Source of the DNA: Treponema sp.
GTDB taxonomy: Bacteria; Spirochaetota; Spirochaetia; Treponematales; Treponemataceae
DNA: 64,000 bases
Reading direction: 5' to 3'
Assembly: GCA_017449285.1 (NCBI GenBank)
Contig: JAFSJX010000075.1
Location: 1 to 64,000 of the forward strand
Made by a program: the position numbers and the translations under genes. Within the stretch, counting starts at the first letter, position 1. Every line of letters begins with the position of its first letter. The notes beneath the pieces were generated by a model, which saw only the letters and a list, made by a program, of their open reading frames with translations, was not told where the DNA came from and did no database searches. Shown here in pieces: positions 40,128-48,337 of the stretch.

Positions 40128-43100
40128 GTGGTTGTTCTCGCAGCTTTTATTTCTACGGCGATTTCTCTTGCGGTAATTTTTTTGTTCCGCGCGCTGGACA
40201 AAGACAATAATGCTATGGATAAGGTGCGCCGGTATTCCAATTCGCGCATTGAAGAATTTGAAAAATATTTTAAGGAGCAGGCGCAGAATTTGAACGGCGT
40301 TTCTGCTGACCTTGATACCCGGCAGACGACTGCGAATGCTGCGGTAAAGCGGCTTGAAAATCAGATTTCAGAATTCAAAAAAATGAGCAGTGGATTTGAA
40401 AAAGAATTCAACGCAGTGGACTCAATCGGCAACAAAATTGAGCGGTATGGTGCGGTGCTGAACGAACTGATGGAGATGACTGAAAAAGCCGAAGAAAATC
40501 TTGAGAATATCCGCACGGAAACAAGAATTATTGATGATTTGCGCTCAAAGTTGGAGAGCCAGAAAAAAATAGTCGATTCTATCGAAAAAAAGATTCCGCA
40601 GATTAACGAAAAATTCAGGGAAGATAACCAGAATCATCTCCAGTTGATTGGAACGGAATTGCTGAACCAGTATAACGCCCGCGCGGAGCAGATTGATACG
40701 TCTACAAAGGCCGCCGCAGACCATACGGACAAAGTGCTGGCAAAAATTGAATCGGATATTCAGGCGGCATATATCAACGCAGCGCAAAAGGCGGCAAATC
40801 TTGAGGATACAGCATTCAAAAATCTGACGAAAAAAGCGGAGGAACGCAGTGACAATTATCTGCGTGAACTGAATGCCCGGCTGAAAGATTTGGAGAGCCA
40901 ACTGCTGGCAAAGGCAAATGAATTGCAGCGCATGATTGAGCAGCGTTCCAATGCGTTTACGGCAAATTTGGGCGAACGTTCCACCGCAATGGACAACGAA
41001 TTCAGAACAAAGACTTCTGAACTTTCCCAGTTTCTCAAAGCGGAGACGGATTCTATCAAGCGGCAGTTTACCGAATCTTTGCAGCAGGCAAAGAAAACCG
41101 CATCTGAACTTCAGGCAGAAGTGAATGGCAACGGAAAAACCTTGGAAAGCCTTCGCGCATCGCTTGAACGGCAGACGCATGATTTGCAGACTCGCTACGG
41201 TAATCTGTACCAGAAAGCGATTGCCGATGCTGATTCAAAAGAAACTGCCGCTTACGAAAAATTTCAGGATTATTCGGCAAAGCATTTGGATGTGTACAAA
41301 ACTTCGGTGCAAGACAGAATCAATATGCTGCAGTCCGAAATGAACCAAAAAGTCTCCACAATGCAGGACAATGTGACCGAAAAAGTCAACGCGTTGCAAA
41401 GCGAGGTAGAAAGCAAAGTCACCACAATGCACGACAGCGTGAACGAAAAAGTCAATACGTTGCAGAATATAGTGGCAGAAAAAGTCAGCACATTGCAGGC
41501 CGATGTCGAAGGCAAAGTCACCACGCTTCAGGTTGATGTCGAAACTAAGGTCAACGCTCTTCAGTCAGATGTCAGCGAAAAAATGGCGGACGTACAGACA
41601 AAAGTGCAGTCTACGCTTGCCGATGTGCAGAAAACATTGGATGATTCTGCGACGGGGGCGACCGCTACGGCAACACGAATCGCAGAGACTGCGGAAAAAG
41701 CGAATTTGGAATTGACTTCATTCCAGCAGCAGGCAGACGAAAAAATCAAGACCATTAACGATAAACTTGCCGAAATGACAAAAGTGCTTTCCACGACTTA
41801 CGATGCGAAGCAGACAGAATTGCTGGACATCGTGGACAAACAACTGACCGAATATCGGAAGAACATGGAATATCGTTTTGGCAAACTGGAACAGGTCAGC
41901 GCAGACGTAGATACGTTGGAAAAAAATCTGCGTCAGACAATGGAAAATACGCAGGAACGGGTTCTGGGCGAATTCAACAGTTTTACGGCTATGCAGGATC
42001 AAAGGCAGGAAGATTTTGCCCGTTCCGTCAAAATGAATAACGACGAACTTTCCGCTCAGATTGAGACGCTGGAAAGAAATCTTGCGGAAATCAAGGCGAC
42101 GGCAAGCAGCAATGTAAGCGCAACGCTCAAAGACTTCGAGGAGAATTTTGTTGCGGATTTAAAGCAGCGTAGTGATAAGATTGACGATGATTTGAACGCA
42201 TGGAAGCAGAACCTTGATTCTCGGCTGACGGTGCTGAGCGGTGATTTTGAGAGCAAAAGAACTGACCTTGAATCGAAATACGTTGACGACTTAAAGAGCC
42301 GCCTTGCCGAACTAGAGGCGAAGAACCGCGAACTGGCAGAACGCTACGAGGCGAATTTCTCTCAGGCGCAGAACGATATTCAGCAGAAAATCAGCGCGGT
42401 TGAAGAAAATATCCGTACCTTTACGGAAAAATCTCGTTCCAGTTTGCAGACGGCGGCCGAAAATTCTGACAGCCTGATACGGGCAAGCCTTGAAGGATAT
42501 GCCCAGCGCGTAAACGAAATGATTGCTAAGGCAGAAAAAGAAATGTCGGGAAAACTCTCCGAAATTGAGCAGACCGTACAATCGCGGCAGGAAACAAATA
42601 ATGCGACAATTGATGGCATGGTGAGCGATTTGACTACGTGGCGCAGTCAGTTGAAGTCTCAATTTGAGCAAAATCGCGATTTGTTTACAAAGCAGTTGCA
42701 ATCGCTCAAGACAGCGGCAGAACAGAAAGTTGGCGAAATCCAGATTGCGTTCAATCAAAATGTGTCCGAGTTCCAGAACAAAACGCGTGACCATCAGGAA
42801 GAACTTTCTGCGGACATTTCAAGTTTGCAAAGTCAAATGGAATCATCGGTGGCTGATTACAAGGCGCGTTCCGAGCAGGTTCTTGATGAGCAGCGGCGTA
42901 TGTATGAGGATATGCTCAAAGAAACTCAGAAACGTGTGCGTGAGCAGAACGAGGAAGCCGAAAAGAAACTGCATGACTTGCAGGTTCAGATTCAGACGGT
43001 AAACGATACCGCCGATGCCCGCGAAGCAGAATTGACTATGCGTATGCAGTCCGAGGCAAACGATTTGCAGATGCGGTTCAGCGAGATTGACAAGCAGGTT

Positions 43101-44000
43101 AAGGCATTCTCCGCGCAGATGCAGGTGTACCAGACGGCAGACAAACTTAAAGCCCAGCTTGATTCTGAAATCAGCGATTTGAAGACCGAAATTTCTAAGA
43201 TTGAGAATTATCAGGCGGCTATGCAGACCTTGCAGGCTCATTTTTCGCAGATTCAGGGATTGAATGACGAGGTGAACACAAAACTGAGCCGCTTTGCAGA
43301 GGAAAAAAATCATATTGATTCGTTGGAGCGTGATTTTGAGCGGCTTGTTTCGATGAGCGGCTCAATGGATCAAAAAATCCGCGAATTGCAGACGACCAGT
43401 GATGACTTGCAATCCGTCCAACTTGAAGTGCGCAAATTCCAGGAGACGCTGGGCGATATTTCCAGCCGCTATGACCGCCTTGAAAAGAAGCAGGAAGTGA
43501 TTGAGCGGGTTTCCAGCGAGGTTGACAAAACGTTTGACAATCTGACCGATTTGGAGAAGCGGCTGAACGAGGCAATTCGTCAGACAAATGCCCTGCCTGA
43601 TTCAATTAAGGATGTGCAGCGTAATGTTGCTTCCCTTATGGAAAACAGCGGGCGGATTAGCGAGGCGGTGGATAAAATTACGTCCTTGCAGGATTTGCTT
43701 TCCGAAACAGAAGTGCAGGTTGAGCAGATTAAGACCGCGCGGACTGGTTTTGCCGGAGTTGAAACCCGTTTGCAGAAGTTGGACAAAGAAATCGAAAGCA
43801 AAATGGATTTGCTTTTGAAAGCAACGCGCGCAGACTTAAACGAAAATCCGGGGCAGATTTCTGACCGCATGACTCCTCAGGAAAGAGATACGATTATCGC
43901 GCTTAAACGGCAGGGCTGGACGGTTGATGAAATTGCCCGCCGCATGAAACGAAGCGTAGGTGAAGTGGAACTTATCCTTGAAATGGGAACAAATAGTTAA
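40128..44000 (+). CDS. Giant coiled-coil membrane-anchored protein, SpiroCoCo family
   Basis: A 1290-residue protein. One N-terminal membrane helix (VVLAAFISTAISLAVIFLFR) is followed by about 1180 residues of almost unbroken alpha-helical coiled coil, and a small C-terminal domain (MTPQERDTIIALKRQGWTVD, EIARRMKRSVGEVELILEMG) that looks like a helix-turn-helix of the Sigma-70/CENP-B kind. Residues about 401-505 are a tandem array of 11-residue units, KV(N/S/T)xLQxxVxx. Members are confined to spirochaetes as far as I know and are thought to be structural; the role is unproven. The GTG start follows GGTGGGG. Codon use is like the neighbours. Confidence 0.8.
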   Translation: MVVLAAFISTAISLAVIFLFRALDKDNNAMDKVRRYSNSRIEEFEKYFKEQAQNLNGVSADLDTRQTTANAAVKRLENQISEFKKMSSGFEKEFNAVDSIGNKIERYGAVLNELMEMTEKAEENLENIRTETRIIDDLRSKLESQKKIVDSIEKKIPQINEKFREDNQNHLQLIGTELLNQYNARAEQIDTSTKAAADHTDKVLAKIESDIQAAYINAAQKAANLEDTAFKNLTKKAEERSDNYLRELNARLKDLESQLLAKANELQRMIEQRSNAFTANLGERSTAMDNEFRTKTSELSQFLKAETDSIKRQFTESLQQAKKTASELQAEVNGNGKTLESLRASLERQTHDLQTRYGNLYQKAIADADSKETAAYEKFQDYSAKHLDVYKTSVQDRINMLQSEMNQKVSTMQDNVTEKVNALQSEVESKVTTMHDSVNEKVNTLQNIVAEKVSTLQADVEGKVTTLQVDVETKVNALQSDVSEKMADVQTKVQSTLADVQKTLDDSATGATATATRIAETAEKANLELTSFQQQADEKIKTINDKLAEMTKVLSTTYDAKQTELLDIVDKQLTEYRKNMEYRFGKLEQVSADVDTLEKNLRQTMENTQERVLGEFNSFTAMQDQRQEDFARSVKMNNDELSAQIETLERNLAEIKATASSNVSATLKDFEENFVADLKQRSDKIDDDLNAWKQNLDSRLTVLSGDFESKRTDLESKYVDDLKSRLAELEAKNRELAERYEANFSQAQNDIQQKISAVEENIRTFTEKSRSSLQTAAENSDSLIRASLEGYAQRVNEMIAKAEKEMSGKLSEIEQTVQSRQETNNATIDGMVSDLTTWRSQLKSQFEQNRDLFTKQLQSLKTAAEQKVGEIQIAFNQNVSEFQNKTRDHQEELSADISSLQSQMESSVADYKARSEQVLDEQRRMYEDMLKETQKRVREQNEEAEKKLHDLQVQIQTVNDTADAREAELTMRMQSEANDLQMRFSEIDKQVKAFSAQMQVYQTADKLKAQLDSEISDLKTEISKIENYQAAMQTLQAHFSQIQGLNDEVNTKLSRFAEEKNHIDSLERDFERLVSMSGSMDQKIRELQTTSDDLQSVQLEVRKFQETLGDISSRYDRLEKKQEVIERVSSEVDKTFDNLTDLEKRLNEAIRQTNALPDSIKDVQRNVASLMENSGRISEAVDKITSLQDLLSETEVQVEQIKTARTGFAGVETRLQKLDKEIESKMDLLLKATRADLNENPGQISDRMTPQERDTIIALKRQGWTVDEIARRMKRSVGEVELILEMGTNS
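41329..41640 (+). repeat. 33-base tandem coding repeats (11-residue hendecads)
   Basis: About nine units of 33 bases encoding KVSTMQDNVTE, KVNALQSEVES, KVTTMHDSVNE, KVNTLQNIVAE, KVSTLQADVEG, KVTTLQVDVET, KVNALQSDVSE and more divergent ends. Unit-to-unit DNA similarity is high, implying recent duplication. Confidence 0.8.
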
Positions 44001-44049
44001 TGCACCAATGCTGAGAAAAAGCGGCGGTCAGTTTGAACGAGTTTTGAAA

Positions 44050-45393
44050 TTACTTATGCAAAAGACAGGTCGCAAAGGCTTCGATAACTTTACCTGTTCC
44101 TACGTCACCTGTTTTTTCACCAGTTTTTGCCTTGACGAAAATTTGTTCCGCACTCACGCCAAGCACATCAGCGATGGAGCAACGAACTGCATCGCGCCAT
44201 GGCAAAAATTTTGGCTTTTCAAGCGCAATCACGCAGTCCAGATTGCCTAATTTCCATCCTGCGGCAGTAATGTCTTTCCACACCGTTGCCAGAAGCATTT
44301 TTGAATCAGCGTCTTTCCACGTTGCGTCGCTCGGCGGAAAATACGAGCCGATGTCTCCCAGTGCGGCGGCACCCAAAAGCGCATCGGTAATTGCATGAAG
44401 CAGCACATCGCCATCGGAGTGACCGTCCTCTCCTTTTTCAAAGGGAATTTCTACGCCGCCAAGCATCAGTCTGCGTCCAGTAACTAAAACGTGCTTGTCA
44501 TAGCCTAATCCTGTGCGAATGGTCATGGAGGACTCCTTTTTTGTCTGCGGTACGGTGGCGGATTTCTTTTCTGTCGTTGATGGTGGCTGGCTTGGAATGT
44601 CAGACGGCCAGGTGATTTTTTTGTTTTCGCTTGAGCCCGCCACGATTTTTACGGCGTGATACGTTTTGCCATCAGCAACATACGTGTCCCAAATTTCAGT
44701 ATCGTCGGTGCAGACGGCTTTGTCAGTGGCGGCTTTGCGGTGGGCGGCAAGAAGCGGCTGGAATCTGAACACCTGAGGCGTTTGTACGGCGGCAAGCTGA
44801 GAGCGGACCAGATGGCGCGTAATAAAACCATCCGCATCAATTTCTTTTTGCGTGTCTACGGGCTGCAACGCTGGAACTGACGCGCCGTATTGCAGTGCCG
44901 CCGCTTCGCAGTCACGGATAATGGTTTCGCTGACGAAAGGACGCGCGCCATCATGGATAAAGACGAGCGGATTTTTCTTTTCCGCGCCGCCAGCCTGATT
45001 TTTTTTCAGTTCTTTTGCGATGGCTTCCAGCGCATTCAGTACGCTTTCTTGCCGTGTTGCGCCGCCAGGAACGAACAGAAATTGCGTTTGAGAAACGGCA
45101 TTTTTTTCGCGCTCAATATTGGCAAACAGGGCGGCCCGGCATTTTTGTTCTGCGGTGGCATTTTCAGCCTTGTCTTCGCGCTCTGAACCAGAATGTTTTG
45201 CGGGATAGGTAACCGCCACCACGGAAAAAGGCAGCGTCCGTAAAAAAACACGGGCGGCAGATGAAAGCACCGTACCGCCGTTCATTGGAAGGTATTCCTT
45301 TTTGATGCCGCCCATTCTGCTAGAAGAACCCGCCGCCACAAGAATAAGCGCAGATTGTTCCGCAGAACGTTGCGGCTCAGATTTATTCGTCAT
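44050..45393 (-). CDS. ispDF: Bifunctional IspD/IspF (MEP isoprenoid pathway)
   Basis: A 447-residue fusion. Residues about 12-270 are 2-C-methyl-D-erythritol 4-phosphate cytidylyltransferase (IspD): LILVAAGSSSRMGGIKKEYL, VFIHDGARPFVS and LVRSQLAAVQTPQVFRF. Residues about 289-447 are 2-C-methyl-D-erythritol 2,4-cyclodiphosphate synthase (IspF): RTGLGYDKHVL (metal D-x-H as D-K-H), GHSDGDVLLHAITDALLGAA, IGSYFPPSD and FVKAKTGEKTGDVGTG. The IspD part has an insert rich in Lys/Glu (SGSEREDKAENATAEQ). A disordered linker (PPSTTEKKSATVPQTKKES) joins the parts. It overlaps the 3' end of the CarD gene by 11 bases, so expression is coupled to that regulator. Confidence 0.94.
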   Translation of the reverse strand: MTNKSEPQRSAEQSALILVAAGSSSRMGGIKKEYLPMNGGTVLSSAARVFLRTLPFSVVAVTYPAKHSGSEREDKAENATAEQKCRAALFANIEREKNAVSQTQFLFVPGGATRQESVLNALEAIAKELKKNQAGGAEKKNPLVFIHDGARPFVSETIIRDCEAAALQYGASVPALQPVDTQKEIDADGFITRHLVRSQLAAVQTPQVFRFQPLLAAHRKAATDKAVCTDDTEIWDTYVADGKTYHAVKIVAGSSENKKITWPSDIPSQPPSTTEKKSATVPQTKKESSMTIRTGLGYDKHVLVTGRRLMLGGVEIPFEKGEDGHSDGDVLLHAITDALLGAAALGDIGSYFPPSDATWKDADSKMLLATVWKDITAAGWKLGNLDCVIALEKPKFLPWRDAVRCSIADVLGVSAEQIFVKAKTGEKTGDVGTGKVIEAFATCLLHK

Positions 45394-46036
45394 CGTCGTC
45401 CATTACGTCTTCGTCGGTGTCTTCCTCTTCTTCATCGTCATCATCGTCCGAATCATCATTAGAAGAACCGAAGTCATCCGAAAATTCATCGTCATCATCT
45501 TCGTCATTGGGGTCGAGCAAGGGCTTTTTGACATTGATTGCACCGAGCGGCTCCAGTTTTGCATGAATCATGGATTCAACTTCTTTTTCGCTTTTGCCTG
45601 TCGCAGATGCAATCTCGTCAATCAGCAATTTGCGCGCGCTATCATATAATTTTCGTTCCAAAATGGGTAGTTCCTTTACTTTAGAACGATGGTACAGGCT
45701 TCGCACAATGCTCGCAATATCAGCGATACTGCCTTTTTTGAGCAAATCCAGATTCATCTGATAGCGTAATTTCCAGTCAGAAGTGACTGGCTCAATAGTC
45801 TCGCCCAGCGATTCCAATGCGGCAAGAGCCTCCGCTTCTTCAACGATGGGGCGAATTCCCAGCATGGTGGCATTATCAACCGGAACCATGACAATCATAT
45901 CAGAAACGTCAATGTAAATTTTGTAGTATTGTGTGGTTTTGTCGTTAAACTGTTTTTCAAAAATTTCCAGTATTCTGCCGACACCTTGGCTTGGGTAGAC
46001 GATTTTTTGGTCAACCTTAAAATTGATTTCGCTCAT
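45383..46036 (-). CDS. CarD-family transcriptional regulator with long acidic tail
   Basis: A 217-residue protein. The N-terminal CarD/CdnL RNA-polymerase-interaction domain is VDQKIVYPSQGVGRILEIFE, YYKIYIDVSDMIVMVPVDNA. A helical DNA-contact domain follows (LRYQMNLDLLKKGSIADIAS, VRSLYHRSKVKELPI). The last 45 residues are almost only Asp/Glu/Ser (DSDDDDDEEEEDTDEDVMDD), unusual for CarD and reminiscent of DNA-mimicking tails. CarD proteins bind the polymerase beta subunit and stabilise open complexes, affecting many promoters. The start at 46036 has TATACT eight bases upstream. It overlaps ispDF by 11 bases. Confidence 0.9.
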   Translation of the reverse strand: MSEINFKVDQKIVYPSQGVGRILEIFEKQFNDKTTQYYKIYIDVSDMIVMVPVDNATMLGIRPIVEEAEALAALESLGETIEPVTSDWKLRYQMNLDLLKKGSIADIASIVRSLYHRSKVKELPILERKLYDSARKLLIDEIASATGKSEKEVESMIHAKLEPLGAINVKKPLLDPNDEDDDDEFSDDFGSSNDDSDDDDDEEEEDTDEDVMDDDDE

Positions 46037-46112
46037 ATAGTAACAGTATAGCATATTTTTTTAGAACTTGCAATTATCCCCCCTTTGGTTTATAGTTAAT
46101 ATAGTAGTTTTT

Positions 46113-48146
46113 ATGAATATGATGGAAGAAGAATTGTCAGAGACAAATGAAGTTGTCTCATCGGAAAATGAAGTTGTCTCGGCAGAAACGCCAGTGGCAG
46201 AGGAAACGGATTCAGAAGGAATTTCTTTTGAAGATTTGGGTTTGGATGAAGCGACTCTTGCTGCTGTTGAGCGAAAGGGATTTAAAGTTCCCAGTCCGAT
46301 TCAGGTGCTTGCAATTCCGCGTCTTTTAAACGGAGATTCGAATATTATTGCAAAGGCACGTACAGGAACAGGAAAAACAGCGGCGTTTGGTCTGCCGATT
46401 GTACAAAGAATCCGCGGTCGCCATGACGGTGTTCGTGCGCTTGTGCTGGAGCCGACCCGTGAACTTGCCGTGCAGACGTGTACGGAAATGAAGTCTTTTG
46501 GTGATGGAGATTTTCCGCGCGTGACCGTTTTATATGGCGGCGCACCCTATAACAAGCAGATAAATGAACTGAAACGCGGTGCAGAAATTGTGGTGGGTAC
46601 GCCTGGCCGTGTGCAAGACCATTTGGAGCGCGGAACATTAAAAATCGACCAGATTGATTATTTCATCCTTGACGAAGGCGATGAGATGCTGGATATGGGC
46701 TTTATCGAGGACATCGAGGCGATTTTTGCGCAGGCGAATCCAAACAGCCGAATCTTGCTTTTCAGCGCGACCATGCCCAAACCAATTCTGAAAATTGCCG
46801 AAGAATTTATGGGCGATTACGAAATTTGCGAGGAAGAAGGCTTTGTCGAAGAACCGCTTTTGATTGACCAGAGTTATCTTTTTGTGCGTGAGAGCGAAAA
46901 AATAGAGGCTCTTGTGCGCGTGATTGATATTTCTCCCGATTTTTACGGATTGGTGTTTACGCAGACCAAAAATGATGCTGACTTGGTGAGCCGATTGCTT
47001 GATGAGCGGGGATATGAAGTTGCCGCGCTTCACGGAGATATTCCGCAGGGGCAGCGTGAAAAAATTCTGGCGCGATTCCGAAGCAGAAAGACTCGTGTGC
47101 TGGTTGCGACCGATGTTGCTGCGCGTGGAATTGACATTACGGGATTGAGCCATGTAATCAATTATTCGCTCCCGTTTGACGGAGCAACGTATGTGCATCG
47201 TATCGGACGAACAGGACGCGCGGGGGCAAAGGGAATCGCAATCACATTGGTTCGTCCGGAGGAACGTCGCCGTCTGGAATATCTTCGCAACGCTGTTCGC
47301 CGTGCGGCAAAAGGTGAGATGGAAGAAGGCACGATTCCCACAATTGACGATGTGCTGAACACAAAACGCGCCCGTATGCTGGAAAATTTGAAGGCACAGC
47401 TGGGAATCTATGTGGTGAACAAAGTTGAGCTGACGGAAAATGATGCCGTGGTTGAGCGGGCTTCTTCCGCACATATTTCTGTTGATTCAGTCTACACGGA
47501 TATGGCGGAAGATTTGTGTACCAACCATGACCCAAAAGAAGTCCTTTCGGGTGTACTTTCCGCATGGTACGGAAAAACGCTGGATAAGAGTCACTACGGT
47601 GAAATTCGCGAATACAAGAACGGAAGGCCTCAAAGCGGAAAATTGGGTAAAGGCGGACGTGTTGCTGTTGACCCGAATCAAAAGCGCCTGTATGTGCAGT
47701 TGGGTAAACGTGACGGCTACAATGCCCGTGCGCTTGCGGCATATTTCAGCGGATTGCTCCATATTCCGGGACATCAAGTTGACCGCATTGAAGTGACGCA
47801 GAATTTCAGTCTCTTAAGTCTGCCAAAAGAGTCCGCTGAAAAGGTTTTACAGATGGCAAAACACGATAACTCGCTTCCGCACATTCATTTGGACACGCAG
47901 GAAAACGGCGGTTCTTTTGATAAAGACGGACATAGCGGACATGGCGGAAAACGAAATTTTGGTGATAGGGAAGAGAGTCGCCGCCGCTTCGCCGACAAAG
48001 ACGACCATTTTGGCAAAGGAAAACGCGACGGCAAAAAATCACGTGGATTCAAATCCGACCACGGCAGAGTAAAAGTGCATACGCCTACAGAACGGGTCGG
48101 TGCGAGCGCGTACAAAAAATCCAACCGCAGAAAAGACGAATTTTAG
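46113..48146 (+). CDS. DEAD-box-type RNA helicase with DEGD motif II and DbpA domain
   Basis: A 677-residue ATP-dependent RNA helicase. The N-terminal extension of about 45 residues is Glu-rich. The Q motif is ISFEDLGLDEATLAAVERKG. Motif I is ARTGTGKTAAFG near 80, motif Ia is LEPTRELAVQ, motif II reads LDEGDEMLDMGF (D187-E-G-D190, not DEAD), and motif III is FSATMP. The second RecA domain has ATDVAARGIDI and HRIGRTGRAG. A DbpA/CsdA-type RNA-binding domain (RLYVQLGKRDGYNARALAAY) is near 525-600, followed by a basic Lys/Arg/Gly/His tail. It probably acts in ribosome assembly or RNA decay. TATAGT lies seven bases before the ATG. Confidence 0.92.
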   Translation: MNMMEEELSETNEVVSSENEVVSAETPVAEETDSEGISFEDLGLDEATLAAVERKGFKVPSPIQVLAIPRLLNGDSNIIAKARTGTGKTAAFGLPIVQRIRGRHDGVRALVLEPTRELAVQTCTEMKSFGDGDFPRVTVLYGGAPYNKQINELKRGAEIVVGTPGRVQDHLERGTLKIDQIDYFILDEGDEMLDMGFIEDIEAIFAQANPNSRILLFSATMPKPILKIAEEFMGDYEICEEEGFVEEPLLIDQSYLFVRESEKIEALVRVIDISPDFYGLVFTQTKNDADLVSRLLDERGYEVAALHGDIPQGQREKILARFRSRKTRVLVATDVAARGIDITGLSHVINYSLPFDGATYVHRIGRTGRAGAKGIAITLVRPEERRRLEYLRNAVRRAAKGEMEEGTIPTIDDVLNTKRARMLENLKAQLGIYVVNKVELTENDAVVERASSAHISVDSVYTDMAEDLCTNHDPKEVLSGVLSAWYGKTLDKSHYGEIREYKNGRPQSGKLGKGGRVAVDPNQKRLYVQLGKRDGYNARALAAYFSGLLHIPGHQVDRIEVTQNFSLLSLPKESAEKVLQMAKHDNSLPHIHLDTQENGGSFDKDGHSGHGGKRNFGDREESRRRFADKDDHFGKGKRDGKKSRGFKSDHGRVKVHTPTERVGASAYKKSNRRKDEF

Positions 48147-48155
48147 GCAGTGGAG

Positions 48156-48325
48156 ATGCGCAAGGGATAGAAGCAGCGGCCGTAAGGCCGTTCTGTAGTG
48201 CTGTCAGTGCAGGGAAATCCCGAACTGGCAGCACGGAAGAATGGAGCGCATCTAGCGCGGAACTGCGGATAGCCCGACCTTCACGGTGGCGGAGCGAAGT
48301 CGAAGCCACCGTGAAGGATGCGCCC
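48156..48325 (-). repeat. Family-2 repeat, copy 4 (reverse)
   Basis: The reverse complement starts GGGCGCATCCTTCACGGTGG, folds as CTTCACGGTGGC/GCCACCGTGAAG, continues GGTCGGGCTATCCGC, has variable hairpins (CTGCCAGTTCGGGA, GGCCTTACGGCC) and ends TATCCCTTGCGCAT. It lies between the convergent helicase and pyrophosphatase genes. Confidence 0.75.
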
Positions 48326-48337
48326 AAAAATTAAAAA

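Noticed and set aside
41329-41640. 33-base tandem units resembling a CRISPR array
   Set aside because: Units are contiguous with no spacers and encode an in-frame 11-residue coiled-coil repeat.
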